The notes under the pieces are model-generated. The model was not told the origin of the DNA, did no database searches, and was given only the letters and a program-made list of their open reading frames with translations. DNA of 64,000 bases, taken from positions 1 through 64,000 of the forward strand of contig NZ_AKVZ01000027.1 in NCBI RefSeq assembly GCF_000273745.1. The letters run 5' to 3'. Position numbers and translations under genes: made by a program. The DNA comes from Rickettsia australis str. Phillips. Its GTDB lineage: Bacteria; Pseudomonadota; Alphaproteobacteria; Rickettsiales; Rickettsiaceae. Shown in pieces: positions 52,180 through 62,811 of this stretch. How positions within the stretch are numbered: the first letter of the stretch is position 1; the number at the start of each line of letters is the position of its first letter.

Positions 52180-52296
52180 GTCATTAATGCGAAAGCAGGA
52201 ATCTAGAAAAATAAAATTACATATTTGATAAAATAAACATATAAAAAATTAAATTTTTTATATATTTTACTGGCTTCCCGCTTGCGCGGGAATAAC
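52180..52296. repeat. Palindromic element, copy 3 of family D, in the lptD-xseA divergent gap
   Basis: Left end GTCATTAATGCGAAAGCAGG, right end GGCTTCCCGCTTGCGCGGGA then ATAAC. The ends are imperfect inverted copies. Inside is a run of A+T-rich inverted sequence (ATATAAAAAATTAAATTTTT). It occupies 117 of the 273 bases between the two start codons. Confidence 0.7.
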
Positions 52297-52333
52297 ATAA
52301 ACCCCCGTTCAAACTATAAATAATCTTAAACAA

Positions 52334-53668
52334 ATGCTAGATAATTTCATTGCAAATCAAGCAACCACAGAGTTTTCAGTTAGTGAGATTTCTAATAAAA
52401 TCAAAGAATTATTAGAAAATAATTTTGGCTGTATTAAGGTAAAAGGAGAAATTTCAGGTTTAAAAATAGCAAGCTCAGGTCATGCTTATTTTAACTTAAA
52501 AGAAAATACCGCTATTTTAGCTTGTACTTGCTGGCGTCCTATTCTTGCTAAAATCAAATTTCCTTTAAATGACGGTATAGAAGTGGTGATTAGCGGTAAA
52601 CTTTCAAGTTATGCAGGTAATTCACGCTATCAATTATCGGTAGATAATTTGCAACCTGCAGGACTTGGAGCTATGCTGCAAATTCTAAACGAGCGTAAAG
52701 CTCGTTTAGAAAAAGAAGGCTTATTTAATAAAATACGTATTCCTATACCCTTTTTACCTGATAAAATAGGCGTTATCACTTCAATAACCGGTGCCGTTAT
52801 TAAAGATATTATTCATCGTATTCGTGAACGTTTTCCGACTCGGATAATAATATGGCCGGTTAGCGTACAAGGAGAAAATTCCAGCAATGAAATTGCTGAA
52901 GCAATTGAAGGATTTAACAATTTAGAAGAGGTAAATAAGCCAAGTGTTATAATTGTTGCTAGAGGCGGCGGTTCTATAGAAGATCTTTGGTCATTTAACG
53001 ATGAGATATTAGTACGCGCCGCTTACAACTCAAAAATTCCTATTATTTCCGCAGTAGGTCATGAAGTGGATTATACTTTAATAGACTTAGCAGCCGATAA
53101 AAGAGCTCCAACACCGACTGCTGCTGCAGAGTTTGCCGTACCAGTACGATCTATTTTAAATAATACTCTACACTCTTATGAAAAAATATTATTGAATAAT
53201 ACTAGCAGGTTAATTAAGTATCACGAACACAATATAATAAATTACGATAAAATACACAGATATCTCTCTCACTATATGAATAATAGACAGCAATTACTGG
53301 ATGAAACCGGTTTTAATTTATTAGATGCTTTACTGTGCCTTATTGCACTACAAGAAACAAAAATTAAATCTTTTTCTAAAGAAAGAGTTAACCCTGCTAA
53401 AATACTCAATTACAAAACATTAGAATTAACACATCAAACAGCTTATCTATCAAAAGCGGCAAATAATACTTTGAAAAATTTTGAGTATAAATTAGAATTA
53501 AATAGTACATTACTTGCAAGCCTTGATTATAATAACGTATTAAAACGAGGTTTTGCTATAGTTAAAGGAGAAACGGGTAATTTTTTATCTTCTAAAATTG
53601 CTGCTGCGAATGAAAAAATTTTTAATATTAAATTTTCTGACGGCGAGATTAAGGTAGTTCATAATTAA
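52334..53668 (+). CDS. xseA: Exodeoxyribonuclease VII large subunit
   Basis: Large subunit of a single-strand-specific exonuclease, 444 residues. The N-terminal OB domain ([40 protein letters not shown]) binds single-stranded DNA. The catalytic domain carries [39 protein letters not shown] and [36 protein letters not shown]. The C-terminal helices end [17 protein letters not shown], the usual pattern. The small subunit gene is not in the window. Confidence 0.96.
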   Translation: MLDNFIANQATTEFSVSEISNKIKELLENNFGCIKVKGEISGLKIASSGHAYFNLKENTAILACTCWRPILAKIKFPLNDGIEVVISGKLSSYAGNSRYQLSVDNLQPAGLGAMLQILNERKARLEKEGLFNKIRIPIPFLPDKIGVITSITGAVIKDIIHRIRERFPTRIIIWPVSVQGENSSNEIAEAIEGFNNLEEVNKPSVIIVARGGGSIEDLWSFNDEILVRAAYNSKIPIISAVGHEVDYTLIDLAADKRAPTPTAAAEFAVPVRSILNNTLHSYEKILLNNTSRLIKYHEHNIINYDKIHRYLSHYMNNRQQLLDETGFNLLDALLCLIALQETKIKSFSKERVNPAKILNYKTLELTHQTAYLSKAANNTLKNFEYKLELNSTLLASLDYNNVLKRGFAIVKGETGNFLSSKIAAANEKIFNIKFSDGEIKVVHN

Positions 53669-53691
53669 GGAACTTATTACACGGATTCGAT

Positions 53692-53717
53692 GTCATTCCC
53701 GCGTAGGCGGGAATGAC
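53692..53717. repeat. Perfect short hairpin after xseA
   Basis: GTCATTCCCGC, loop GTAG, GCGGGAATGAC: eleven pairs, no mismatch. It is the minimal form of the family D ends. No U-run follows, so a classical terminator is not supported, though it may slow decay of the message. Confidence 0.7.
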
Positions 53718-53744
53718 AAAACACAGTTCTAAAAAATACAGAAC

Positions 53745-55311
53745 ATGAAAATTTTAAAAATTTTATTTTTATACTGCTCATTTCTAAAAATTTTTATGCT
53801 TTGAGCATAGGTGCAAACGAACAATAAGCAATTTTAGAATGCGAAGGGACAGCTGATAAAAAAACTTTGATAACTGCATGGTATATAAATGCACCTTACC
53901 AATACTTAATTGCTACTTCAAACGGTCATACTACCGTTTCTGGTATGGATATAGAATTAATTAACGCTATTGCTGCAAAAATAGGTATCAATATTGAGTA
54001 TAATCAAGATAGCTGGTATCAAGATCAATTAGATATTCAAAGCGGAAATGCCAACATGACAGCAGGAGCTACTTATACTACTGAGAGAAGTAACTATGCT
54101 TATTTTTCAAAGCTTTATCGTCTTGAAGAATTATCATTATTTATTATTGAACCGCTTGCCAAAAAGTTAAATTTCCAAAATGTTAATGAACTAAAAGCAC
54201 AAATACGTCTATTTAATCTTCAGTTAGGAATAGTGAAAGGTACTGTATACGGAGACCCTAAATTTACGGATTTTTTATATAATGAGAAAAATCAAGATAT
54301 AATTAGAATATATCAAAATAATATGGAATTGATAAATGGATTAATCAAGAAAGAAATTGACGGTTTCATTAGTGATCGCATTGTCGGTGCCGTTAATATT
54401 TTAGGAAAAACAATGGACAGGAATATATTAGAAGTTCCCTTAAATATTAAAACTCCTCTACATTTAATGTTTAGCAAAAAAACGTATCTTTAAATATAGT
54501 TGAACAATTTAATTTTACGATAGATGATTTTCTTGCAAGTAACGAGTATAAAAAAATTATTAAGACATACATATATCGTATTCTATTACCTAAATCTATA
54601 GATTCTCGTTGGTGTCATGTTATAGGTTTACTTGGTTGCCTTGCTTTTGCTTTTGCAGGAATTATTTTGAGTAGTAGAAAAAATAGTACTTTATTCGGTA
54701 CATTTTTATTTGCGGTATTACCGTCTGTTAGTAGCTGTATAATGCTCGATTTAATAGTAAACCATGATACCGGACATTTAAACTTCTATTTTACTCATTC
54801 TTATTTCTATTACATATTTATAGTAGTTTTACTCGGTTTTACAATTATTAAATTATTTAGTTATTATAATAAACAGATTGCTGAAGATAATTATTTAGAA
54901 CAATCATTAAATAATATAGTAGCAATTTGCGATTCATTCGGACAAACAACTTTTATAATTATAGGAGTTGCAATGGTTATTATTCACAAAATTGAACCTT
55001 TAAGTTTTTGGGGCCCGTTTTGTGCTTTCATTATAGCTAATTGCGGTACAATATTACGAGATTTTATTATGAAAGAAAATGCAATTAAGAGGGTATCAAG
55101 AGGTGTTAGTATTGAAATCACTGTATTATGGGGTATAGCTTTTAGCGTATTATTAGATATGTACGGTAGTAATCCAAATTATCATACAATAAAATACTCA
55201 ATGATTATAGTAATTTCCGGAGCATTTATTACTAGTCTCTTAGTTTATCATTTTGGTTTTCTTGAGTGGCGATTCCGTAATGAAAGCACAAACTTAGAAA
55301 AACCAACATGA
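53745..55311 (+). pseudogene. Broken fusion gene: solute-binding domain plus UPF0126 membrane domain
   Basis: Start ATG at 53745 opens a signal-like MKILKILFLYCSFLKIF, which needs a shift to ALSIGANEQ, a TAA, and then in the same frame AILECEGTADKKTLITAWYI. The family 3 solute-binding domain follows (YQYLIATSNG, GMDIELINAIAAKIGINIEY, GATYTTERSNYAYFS) to FSKKTYL and a stop. The break is at seven A (54476-54482); one more A gives SKKNVSLNIVEQFNFTIDDF. Then come seven hydrophobic segments with UPF0126 (TRIC-like) features in two repeats, AFAFAGIILSSRKN and SFGQTTFIIIGVAMVII, GTILRDFIMKEN. The two domains are on one polypeptide once the A7 run is corrected. The substrate is unknown. The stop overlaps xthA (ATGA). 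Confidence 0.75.
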
Positions 55312-56090
55312 AAATAGCTACTTGGAATATTAATTCCATAAAAACAAGACTTAATTTATTGCGTAATTTTTTATCTAAAGAAAATCCGGATATTTTATTA
55401 TTACAAGAAATAAAATGCGAAACCGAAAAATTTCCTTTTGATGAATTATCCGATCTACCTTATAATTTTTATGTTCACGGGCAAAAATCATATAACGGCG
55501 TTGCTATAATTTCAAAATTTCCTGCGGATGAAATAATTAAGGATTTTCCGAATAATTACTGCAGTGATCAAGCAAGATTCTTAGAAATAAAATTATCATT
55601 ACCTATAGGGTTTTGTAATATAATCTCGCTCTATGCTCCTAACGGTTCATTTGTCGGTAGCGATAAATTTGTGGCAAAGCTAGCATTTTATGATAATTTT
55701 ATCAATTATCTATCAACTAAAAAATCTTTTGACGAAAAAACTATAATAGGCGGCGATGTCAATATTGCACCGTTCGATATAGACGTATATTCACCTAAGC
55801 TACTTGCTGAAACTACTTGTTTTACTAAGGTTGAACAAAAAAAACTACGTACTATTCTAAATTCCGGGTTTGAGGATTTATATAGATTGATGCATCCGAG
55901 TAAACAAGCATTTTCATGGTGGGATTATAGAGCAGGATGTTTTGAACAAAATAAAGGTATGCGAATTGATATGATTCTTGGTTGTAATAATACTATTGAC
56001 TATTTAGAAAATTGCTATATGGATTATAATTTAAGGACCCAAGAAAAACCTTCAGATCATATACCGGTAATTGCAAGCTTTAAGGGGTAG
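55308..56090 (+). CDS. xthA: Exodeoxyribonuclease III
   Basis: AP endonuclease and 3' repair exonuclease, 260 residues. Motifs are MKIATWNINSIKTRL (Asn), LLLQEIKCETEKFP (Glu), IISLYAPNG, IIGGDVNIAPFDIDVY (Asp/Asn), FSWWDYRAG and the end EKPSDHIPVIASF (Asp-His). Its ATG overlaps the stop of the preceding broken gene by four bases. Confidence 0.96.
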   Translation: MKIATWNINSIKTRLNLLRNFLSKENPDILLLQEIKCETEKFPFDELSDLPYNFYVHGQKSYNGVAIISKFPADEIIKDFPNNYCSDQARFLEIKLSLPIGFCNIISLYAPNGSFVGSDKFVAKLAFYDNFINYLSTKKSFDEKTIIGGDVNIAPFDIDVYSPKLLAETTCFTKVEQKKLRTILNSGFEDLYRLMHPSKQAFSWWDYRAGCFEQNKGMRIDMILGCNNTIDYLENCYMDYNLRTQEKPSDHIPVIASFKG

Positions 56091-56152
56091 TCTGAGAGTC
56101 GTCATTGCCTGCATGGACCGAAAACGGTAAAATCACTTTTAAAAATAAATAT

Positions 56153-56419
56153 ATGTCTCCAAAATTCGTGAAATTTTACGAAAAATATATGACGATTGTC
56201 GGTACAATCGGCAATTTTATGTTTTATGTACAGGCTCATAAGATTTTCACCTGCAAATCTTCGGCTTCCGTTTCTATGCATGCCTTTACTATAAGTGCTA
56301 TTGCTCTTTGTAGTTGGCTTATATACGGCATATTAATAAAAAATATACCTATTATAATAGCAAATATAATAGGTTTTATCGGAGCATTATTAGTTCTCTT
56401 AACCATAATAATATATTAA
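56153..56419 (+). CDS. SemiSWEET/PQ-loop family membrane protein
   Basis: An 88-residue protein with three membrane helices of the MtN3/SWEET family. Family features are YMTIVGTIGNFMFYVQAHKI (TM1, usual P-Q reads as V-Q-A), TCKSSASVSMHAFTISAIAL, WLIYGILIKNIPIIIANIIG (TM3). Bacterial SemiSWEETs act as dimers and carry sugars. The frame extends upstream to a TTG at 56105, but that part (PAWTENGKITFKNKY) looks like repeat sequence and I choose the ATG at 56153. It lies two bases before der. The transported substrate is unknown. Confidence 0.8.
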   Translation: MSPKFVKFYEKYMTIVGTIGNFMFYVQAHKIFTCKSSASVSMHAFTISAIALCSWLIYGILIKNIPIIIANIIGFIGALLVLLTIIIY

Positions 56420-56421
56420 TA

Positions 56422-57765
56422 ATGACTAAGAAAATCATTACTTTAGTTGGTCGTCCGAATGTAGGCAAATCAACACTTTTCAATAGATTAAGCATACGTA
56501 AAAAAGCTATCGTTCACGATTTGCCAGGCATTACTAGAGATAGAAAATATACAGATGGTAAAATCGGCTCTTTTGAATTTTTATTAATTGATACCCCAGG
56601 ACTTGAAGAGAATCATGATAGTATGGGCGCAAGGTTAATGGAACAGACTACTAAAGCAATTTTAGAGGCAGATTTAATTTGTTTTATGGTTGACGGTAGA
56701 AGCGGAATATTACCCGATGATAAGCTACTTGGTAGCTTTGTTAGAAAATATAATAAGCCTGCTATATTGGTAGTTAATAAATGCGAGAAAGCTTTTGATT
56801 TTGATAAAGAGTACTACAAATTAGGGTTTGATAGTATGGTGGCTATCTCTGCCGAGCATGGCACAGGCTTAATTGATTTATATGACGAGATTATTGCCAA
56901 GTTACCTGAAGAAGAATCAATCGGGACAAATATAGCTGATCCAATTAAAGGAGATTGTTTGCAGATAGTAGTTAGTGGCAGACCTAACGCCGGAAAATCT
57001 ACTTTTATAAACGCTCTTATTAATGATGAAAGATTATTAACCGGGCCTGAAGCAGGCATTACTCGTGAATCGATTGAAATTGATTGGCACTATAAAAATA
57101 ATCACATTAAATTAATCGATACGGCAGGACTCCGCAAGAAATCTACTATTACAGAGTCTTTAGAAAAATTATCGGCATCAGATGCTATTAACTCTATTAA
57201 ATTTGCTAATACCGTAATCTTAATGATTGATGCTTTAGCCCCTTTAAAACAGCAAGATTTAAATATTGCACGCCATGTGGTAAATGAGGGGAGAGGTATA
57301 GTTATAGTAGTGAATAAATGGGATCTAGTTAAAGAATCCGAAAAAGAAGCATTTCAGGAAGAATTTTATTATCAGATAAATACTCATCTGCCTCAGGTTA
57401 AAGGTGTACCAGTTCTATTTATTTCAGCAATAAATAAACAAAATATAGAGCAGGTTTTAGATGCTTGTCTTAAAATTTATAAAATTTGGAATAAGAAAAT
57501 AACTACTAGCAAATTAAATGAATGGCTTAATTTTACTACAGAAGCACATCCTTTGCCGTTACAAAAAGGCGGCAGAAGAGTGCGTGTAAAATATATGACT
57601 CAAACCAAAACCCGCCCGCCTACTTTCAAATTATTCTCCAATAATCCGGAAAAAATTACCGATAGCTATACTAGGTATTTAGTAAATAATATGCGTGAGG
57701 CTTTTGACATGCCCGGCATTCCTATTAGATTCACTTATGTAAAAACCAAAAACCCTTATGTGTAG
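56422..57765 (+). CDS. der: Ribosome assembly GTPase Der (EngA)
   Basis: Double-GTPase needed for 50S subunit assembly. From the ATG at 56422 it has 447 residues (a longer frame starts inside the preceding gene and is not used). First G domain: GRPNVGKST (residues 8-16), DTPG, NKCE. Second G domain: GRPNAGKST, DTAG, NKWD. The KH-like C-terminal domain ends RFTYVKTKNPYV with PGIPIRF, the family pattern. Starts two bases after the SemiSWEET-like gene, same strand. Confidence 0.97.
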   Translation: MTKKIITLVGRPNVGKSTLFNRLSIRKKAIVHDLPGITRDRKYTDGKIGSFEFLLIDTPGLEENHDSMGARLMEQTTKAILEADLICFMVDGRSGILPDDKLLGSFVRKYNKPAILVVNKCEKAFDFDKEYYKLGFDSMVAISAEHGTGLIDLYDEIIAKLPEEESIGTNIADPIKGDCLQIVVSGRPNAGKSTFINALINDERLLTGPEAGITRESIEIDWHYKNNHIKLIDTAGLRKKSTITESLEKLSASDAINSIKFANTVILMIDALAPLKQQDLNIARHVVNEGRGIVIVVNKWDLVKESEKEAFQEEFYYQINTHLPQVKGVPVLFISAINKQNIEQVLDACLKIYKIWNKKITTSKLNEWLNFTTEAHPLPLQKGGRRVRVKYMTQTKTRPPTFKLFSNNPEKITDSYTRYLVNNMREAFDMPGIPIRFTYVKTKNPYV

Positions 57766-58079
57766 TTTGAAACTAAATATTTTTAGAAATGTTTACAGAG
57801 CCGAGCATAGCAAGATCTGAATTAGATATCTTTAAACTGTTTAATATAAGCATGAGCTAAAGTAGTTTAGCCACATTGCCTTGGACTGAGAATGGCACAA
57901 ATAGGAAATATTTCAAAAGAATCTTTGATATGTGTTAAATAATAATATCTTTCTATTATCCTTGTCATTTCATAATGACACTTTGAATTTACAATATAAT
58001 TTTAATCAAAGAATAGCAAAATTTTTCTAGGTCTTGTAAACTTTTGAGTAATGATTATTCTATTAAAAGTACACAGGAT
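57766..58079. other. Gap between der and the decayed helical gene
   Basis: No supportable gene. A brief MAQIGNISKESLICVK frame near 57891 is too short and isolated to call. Confidence 0.5.
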
Positions 58080-59881
58080 TTAGGCTCCCCTACCGGCTTT
58101 TCCTATCTGTCTTTGTCCTTCTTCTAATACCTTACTTGTATGTGGTCCTACTGCTGCTGTATCTTTACTAAATTTACTTTTTCCTAAATTAACTATAGTT
58201 TCTGTTGCTACTCCTAGAACTGTCGGATCTGATAATAATTTTAACGCCGTACTATAATTTTGCCGTATTCATGTTTGCTAAATTTATCAGCAATTTTAAT
58301 GAATTCAAGTGCATACTTACCGGCTATCTTTACTAATTTTCACCGTTTAGTTTTAATTTTTGTCCCTTAGGTGTTTTGTTAAAATCTCATCTACAACCGG
58401 TCCTAAACTACTTGCATGTTTTGTTAATAGTTCAGGAAGATCTTTTTCAATTATTTTGCTTATTTTCGGATTATGATTTTTAATTTCTATCAAAGTACCA
58501 ATCAATTCCTTTACCTCTTTTACTTTTCTTTTTTTGATTTCTCTTCCTTTGGAAGTGACTTAATTAACTGAGTGTTTTGTATTATATCGGCAACTTTATC
58601 ATTATCGGCAAGGGCAAGGCTAGCAAGTTTAGTAATTGACGGCAGAGCATCTTTTAAAAAAGGCATAGATGCATCTAGTGCCTTATGTATAAACTCTGGA
58701 TCTTTCCTTTTTGATTCTATTCTTACTATTACTTTAGGATGTTTTAAAACATCTAATATATCCTGTTTATTACTATCTAAATATCGTGGTAATTCTTTTT
58801 CTAAAATATGAGCTAAATTATCAATAATCTTTTTGGCATTTTCAACTAACTCTACTATTTTAAGGTTTTTTTCCTTTTAAGAACACTTTTTTAATTTCAG
58901 TATTTAACCCTTCCATATTTAGGTTAATTTTAGTCCAATGCTGATGTTCTTTAAGCTGACTATAATCTTTTATAGCTGAAGTAGTACTTTCAATTAATTT
59001 TTCGCTAGAATTTGCAAGTAGTGCTACTGTATTTGCAATTAATTCAGGTTTAGTGATTTTTTGTGCTTTATTATTCATTATATTTTCCGTAATCTGAACC
59101 AACTATTTTTGATTATCAGGATTTTTGAGACATTGTACTAAATCGTGATTAAGAAGGGGCTTTACTTTGTCTGAAGTAATAATGTCATGTATATTTTTTA
59201 ATATAGCACCTTGAGATGACTTGTTTTTTTGTTTAATATTCTTATATATTTTTTGTACTTTTGGGTTTAAATCGCTTGCTAGTGCTTTAGATATTAAAGC
59301 TACTCCTGTGGTAGATAATTCTCTAACAAATTTAGGATTTATTTTGTCTAATATATTTATTTTTTCTGTTTCGGAAGTTTGAAAGTTTTTTGTTATTTTG
59401 CTAAGCCTCTTATTTAAAATAGGCGTGAGAAGATATGGGATAACTTTAGATTGTAAGATAGTTTCTTTTGAGCTATTAGATATAGTGTCGGAATGTAAAA
59501 CAGAAGCACATTTTTTATAAGCGATTCTGCATCTGCTATTATCTTGCAACTAGCTTCAATAGAATCTACATTAGTGGTAGCACTTCTTGCTTTTCTGAGG
59601 TTATTAAGCTCCAGTGCAAGATCAGATAAAACTTGCGAAGCCTCTCGGGTAAATTGTAATGCACTAAGAATATTCCAACTGTTTGGATCACACTTTGTAT
59701 TATACCTAAATTATCTTTATTAAGATCTAGATATTGTTTATTTAACTCATCATATTTTTTGTTACCTGTTTCAGCTCCAATAGCTGCCCATCCAGCTTCA
59801 ACCCAAGAAAGGTTTTTTATATTCTTTATCAAGCTGTTGCCTTATATTATCAGTGGATTCCTGCGCTTGTTTTTTAGACAT
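58080..59881 (-). pseudogene. Large decayed gene for a helical protein of unknown function
   Basis: From the ATG at 59881 it reads MSKKQAQESTDNIRQQLDKE, shifts into NLSWVEAGWAAIGAETGNKK, then VIQTVGIFL, and continues through pieces in all frames: KVIPYLLTPILNKRLSKITK, NILDKINPKFVRELSTTGVA, LISKALASDLNPKVQKIYKN, then NKAQKITKPELIANTVALLA and LKHPKVIVRIESKRKDPE-like sequence, to SKVLEEGQRQIGKAGRGA and a TAA at 58080. Total length would be about 590 residues. The recurring pattern of short helices with hits like LISKALA and DLNPKVQKI suggests repeated units. No family recognised. Confidence 0.7.
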
Positions 59882-60000
59882 TTAAATACCTTGATATAAT
59901 ATAATTTAATATTATTTAACTATAATTATTTAAAGGTTAATAAAATTTTACTTTTTAATTTTTGTGAATTTTAAAAGTCATGGTTATCTTACAATGGTTT

Positions 60001-60593
60001 TTACTGTAATTCTTCATTTACTGGTAAAGCCATACTAACCTCTCCACACAATGAAACAATATTCCCCATTACCTGAGGTCTATATCTGGGTTGTGATGCT
60101 CTTTAATTTCCCTGAATCCAGTCGTAGTAATAATGGTCAGGCCATAGTTCCATGACTTGCGGCAAAGATTCTGGCTGTATAGTACAAAACTTATACCCGC
60201 GTTTTAAAACTTCAGCCGGCATCCACCCTGTATCACCGATACAATATATTTGCGAGTAATGCAAAATCGATTTAATATTATTATCGATATCTATATGGAT
60301 TATATAATATTCACGTTGTACATCATTAAGAAATGCCGCTTCCATAAGCGATATATCAGGATATGTTGCTATATTTACTAAAGCTATTTTTCTAAGTTTT
60401 CAGGACATTGAACTATTCAATCTGAAACCATTAATCCTTCAAACTCTTCCTCGCCTATTTTTTCTTTTAGAATATTTGTGTATTCTTGCCCTTTATCTAC
60501 AGGAAATACAATTTTATCGTCTTTACAATCAACCAACAAAGGAGTTTTAATAGCATGTTTAATAAATCTTTTAGTTTCATAATAAAAAATTTC
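60001..60593 (-). pseudogene. Decayed soluble protein of unknown function
   Basis: From about 60593 the frame reads EIFYYETKRFIKHAIKTPLL, VDCKDDKIVFPVDKGQEYTN and EEEFEGLMVSD, a TGA, IVQCPENL, then a shift to KIALVNIATYPDISLMEAAF. It runs on through IYCIGDTGWMPAEVLKRGYK and ELWPDHYYYDWIQGN to a TAA at 60103-60105, after which the same frame stays open as RASQPRYRPQVMGNIVSLCG and EVSMALPVNEELQ to 60001. So there are at least two nonsense codons and one shift. No family recognised and no start codon is clear. Confidence 0.55.
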
Positions 60594-60631
60594 TTAATAT
60601 ATAAGGCTATAATATTAATAATTTTTATATG

Positions 60632-62068
60632 TCAAACAATATTCTCTAGGCTATCTAGGTAATGCTTTACCAGTCGTAGCAACTTCGCTTCAGTGCTTAA
60701 GTTTTTTATTGCCCATTTTTTAATCCAAGGTTCGGCGAGTTGCCACATATTAACATTACCGTCTAGCTGTCTACCTATCCCTTCAACCATTATCAAAGTC
60801 TTTTGCAATAACAATAATTCCGGTTGTACTTCCATGCCGAAATCTTCAGTGATTTTAAATAAATGTGCAAGCAGCTTACCTATGGAAATATTTTTTGTGG
60901 GTATCCCTACTATAGGCTCAGTAACTGCTCTACAACTTTGAGCGAATAAATCTAAATCGGTATTTGATGGGATGTAGCCAGCTCTTAAATGTACTTTAGC
61001 CACTAATTTATAATCACGTTTTAAAAAACCAAATAGACTTTCGGCAACAGCTAAACGGTCTTTTTCTTTAAGTCTGCCCATAATACCGAAATCAAGTAAA
61101 ATTATTTTACCTTGCTTATTCACTAAAATATTGCCTGCATGTAAATCAGCATGAAAAAACCCGTCTCTATAGGCTTGATTGAAAAACATTACGGCAAAAT
61201 TCTGAGCTATTTTTGCAGGCTCTAATCCCAATTCTTTTAGCAGCGAAGTATCATATATAGAAGTTCCTTCTAACCACTCAGTAGTTAGTATATTTTCTGA
61301 TGTTAAGCCCCAATATATTTTAGGGATTATCACATTAAGATCATCTCGCATATTATTCCTAAGCTCAGAAGAAGCTGCCGCTTCTAGCCTTAAATCAAGC
61401 TCAAATCTCATAGTTTCATGAAATTTATCAACTACTTTAATCGGTTTTAGCCTTTTTGCTTTAGAAAATTTTGCGATAATTTTTGCAAGAAAATATAGCA
61501 GCTTAATATCTCTGTTATATTTTTTATGAATACCTGGACGCAGAATTTTTACCGCAACATATTCACCAGTTACGAGTTGTGCCTTATGTACTTGGGAGAT
61601 CGATGCGGCGGCAATGGGGGCGTTATTTAAAAACAATGTCATCCTACGACTTGATCGTGGGATCCAGTCTTTTTTAATTTTTTTCTGGATACCGTGGTCA
61701 AGCCACAGGGTGACAATATCCTCACCAAACTCCCTCTCTATAATTTCTCTAGCCACCCCACCATCAAACGGAGGTAGCTTATCCTGCAATAACCTTAAAT
61801 CACCTGCTATCTCTGCTCCTACTAAATCAGGTCTTGTCGAAAGAGTTTGTCCGAATTTTATATAAATAGGTCCAAGATCGCTTAAACAATCTATTAGGCG
61901 TTTACCGTAATCTTCATGCGGTTTTTTAAATAATGATAACGGAGCAGAAAATAAAGCTAATATATAACCAATAAATGTAAAATATTTAGGGCTTCTTGAA
62001 TCAATTAGAATTCGTTTTTTACTGATAATACGAAAAATACGTATTAAATTAAAAAAATTACTTATCAT
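60632..62068 (-). CDS. ubiB: Ubiquinone biosynthesis kinase-like protein UbiB, with an inserted palindromic element
   Basis: Atypical kinase/ATPase of the ABC1/ADCK family needed for ubiquinone synthesis at the inner membrane, 478 residues. Landmarks are the KxGQ motif [16 protein letters not shown] (69-84), the Ala-rich nucleotide loop [15 protein letters not shown] (151-165), [22 protein letters not shown] and LLDFGIMG. Residues 119-144 ([10 protein letters not shown] to [10 protein letters not shown]) are coded by a family B palindromic element and are not part of the family. The frame is kept. The gene overlaps ubiE by four bases. Hydrophobic C-terminal helices are weak here. Confidence 0.93.
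   Translation of the reverse strand: MISNFFNLIRIFRIISKKRILIDSRSPKYFTFIGYILALFSAPLSLFKKPHEDYGKRLIDCLSDLGPIYIKFGQTLSTRPDLVGAEIAGDLRLLQDKLPPFDGGVAREIIEREFGEDIVTLWLDHGIQKKIKKDWIPRSSRRMTLFLNNAPIAAASISQVHKAQLVTGEYVAVKILRPGIHKKYNRDIKLLYFLAKIIAKFSKAKRLKPIKVVDKFHETMRFELDLRLEAAASSELRNNMRDDLNVIIPKIYWGLTSENILTTEWLEGTSIYDTSLLKELGLEPAKIAQNFAVMFFNQAYRDGFFHADLHAGNILVNKQGKIILLDFGIMGRLKEKDRLAVAESLFGFLKRDYKLVAKVHLRAGYIPSNTDLDLFAQSCRAVTEPIVGIPTKNISIGKLLAHLFKITEDFGMEVQPELLLLQKTLIMVEGIGRQLDGNVNMWQLAEPWIKKWAIKNLSTEAKLLRLVKHYLDSLENIV
61638..61714. repeat. Palindromic element, family B copy 5, inside ubiB
   Basis: GTCATCCTACGACTTGATCG at the left and TGGTCAAGCCACAGGGTGAC at the right. It is the same family as copies at 4840, 8329, 19407 and 48776. 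On the minus strand it codes [20 protein letters not shown] and SSRRMT within UbiB. Confidence 0.9.
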
Positions 62069-62811
62069 ATCTTATATGCACTGTGAATAACAACTATTCC
62101 GCCGCTTAAATTTTTATAACCAACTTCCTCAAAACCGGCTTCTTTAATCATTATTCTAAACTCGTCTTGTGAGGGGAATAACTCGATACTTTCAACCAAA
62201 TATTCATATGCTTCTTTATTACCAGTGATTACCTGACCGATGGTAGGTATAATACTAAATGAATAAAATTTATAAAAATCTTTAAAATGACTTTCTTTTA
62301 CCTTTGAAAACTCAAGGCATAAAAACTTACCCATCGGTTTTAGAACTCTATAAGCTTCTTTTAAAGCTTTATTAATATCAGGTACGTTTCTAATACCGAA
62401 TGCTATAGTATAATAATCGAAGCTATTATCCGGGAAAGGTAATTCTTCGGCACTTGCGACAGTAAATTTAAGGTTCTGAAATAGATTTAGATCAATTGAT
62501 TTCTTTTTAGCATGCTTTAGCATCTCTTCATTTATGTCACTTAAAGTTAAAGCAATATTATTGCCTCTATCTCTTGCTTTTTTAGCAAGTTTTAAAGCAA
62601 TATCACCGCTACCGCTAGCGACGTCTAATATATAAGAGTTAAGATTTGGGATTTGCCTAATAAATTCATCTTTCCATAAGCGATGTAATCCAAAGCTCAT
62701 CAAGTCATTCATTACATCATACTTATCAGCGACATTAGAAAAAACGCTATTTACTAATCCTTGTTTTTTAGTGTAGTCTACTTTTTTAAAGCCAAAATTT
62801 GTTTGGTTCAT
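62065..62811 (-). CDS. ubiE: Ubiquinone/menaquinone biosynthesis C-methyltransferase UbiE
   Basis: SAM-dependent C-methyltransferase of the quinone pathway, 248 residues. Motifs are [20 protein letters not shown], the SAM site [14 protein letters not shown] (about residues 64-77), [18 protein letters not shown] and [20 protein letters not shown]. Overlaps ubiB by four bases at its stop. The decayed toxin gene ends directly before its ATG. Confidence 0.96.
   Translation of the reverse strand: MNQTNFGFKKVDYTKKQGLVNSVFSNVADKYDVMNDLMSFGLHRLWKDEFIRQIPNLNSYILDVASGSGDIALKLAKKARDRGNNIALTLSDINEEMLKHAKKKSIDLNLFQNLKFTVASAEELPFPDNSFDYYTIAFGIRNVPDINKALKEAYRVLKPMGKFLCLEFSKVKESHFKDFYKFYSFSIIPTIGQVITGNKEAYEYLVESIELFPSQDEFRIMIKEAGFEEVGYKNLSGGIVVIHSAYKI

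Noticed and set aside
53692-53717. Classical Rho-independent terminator for xseA
   Set aside because: A perfect hairpin exists, but no run of T follows on the plus strand.
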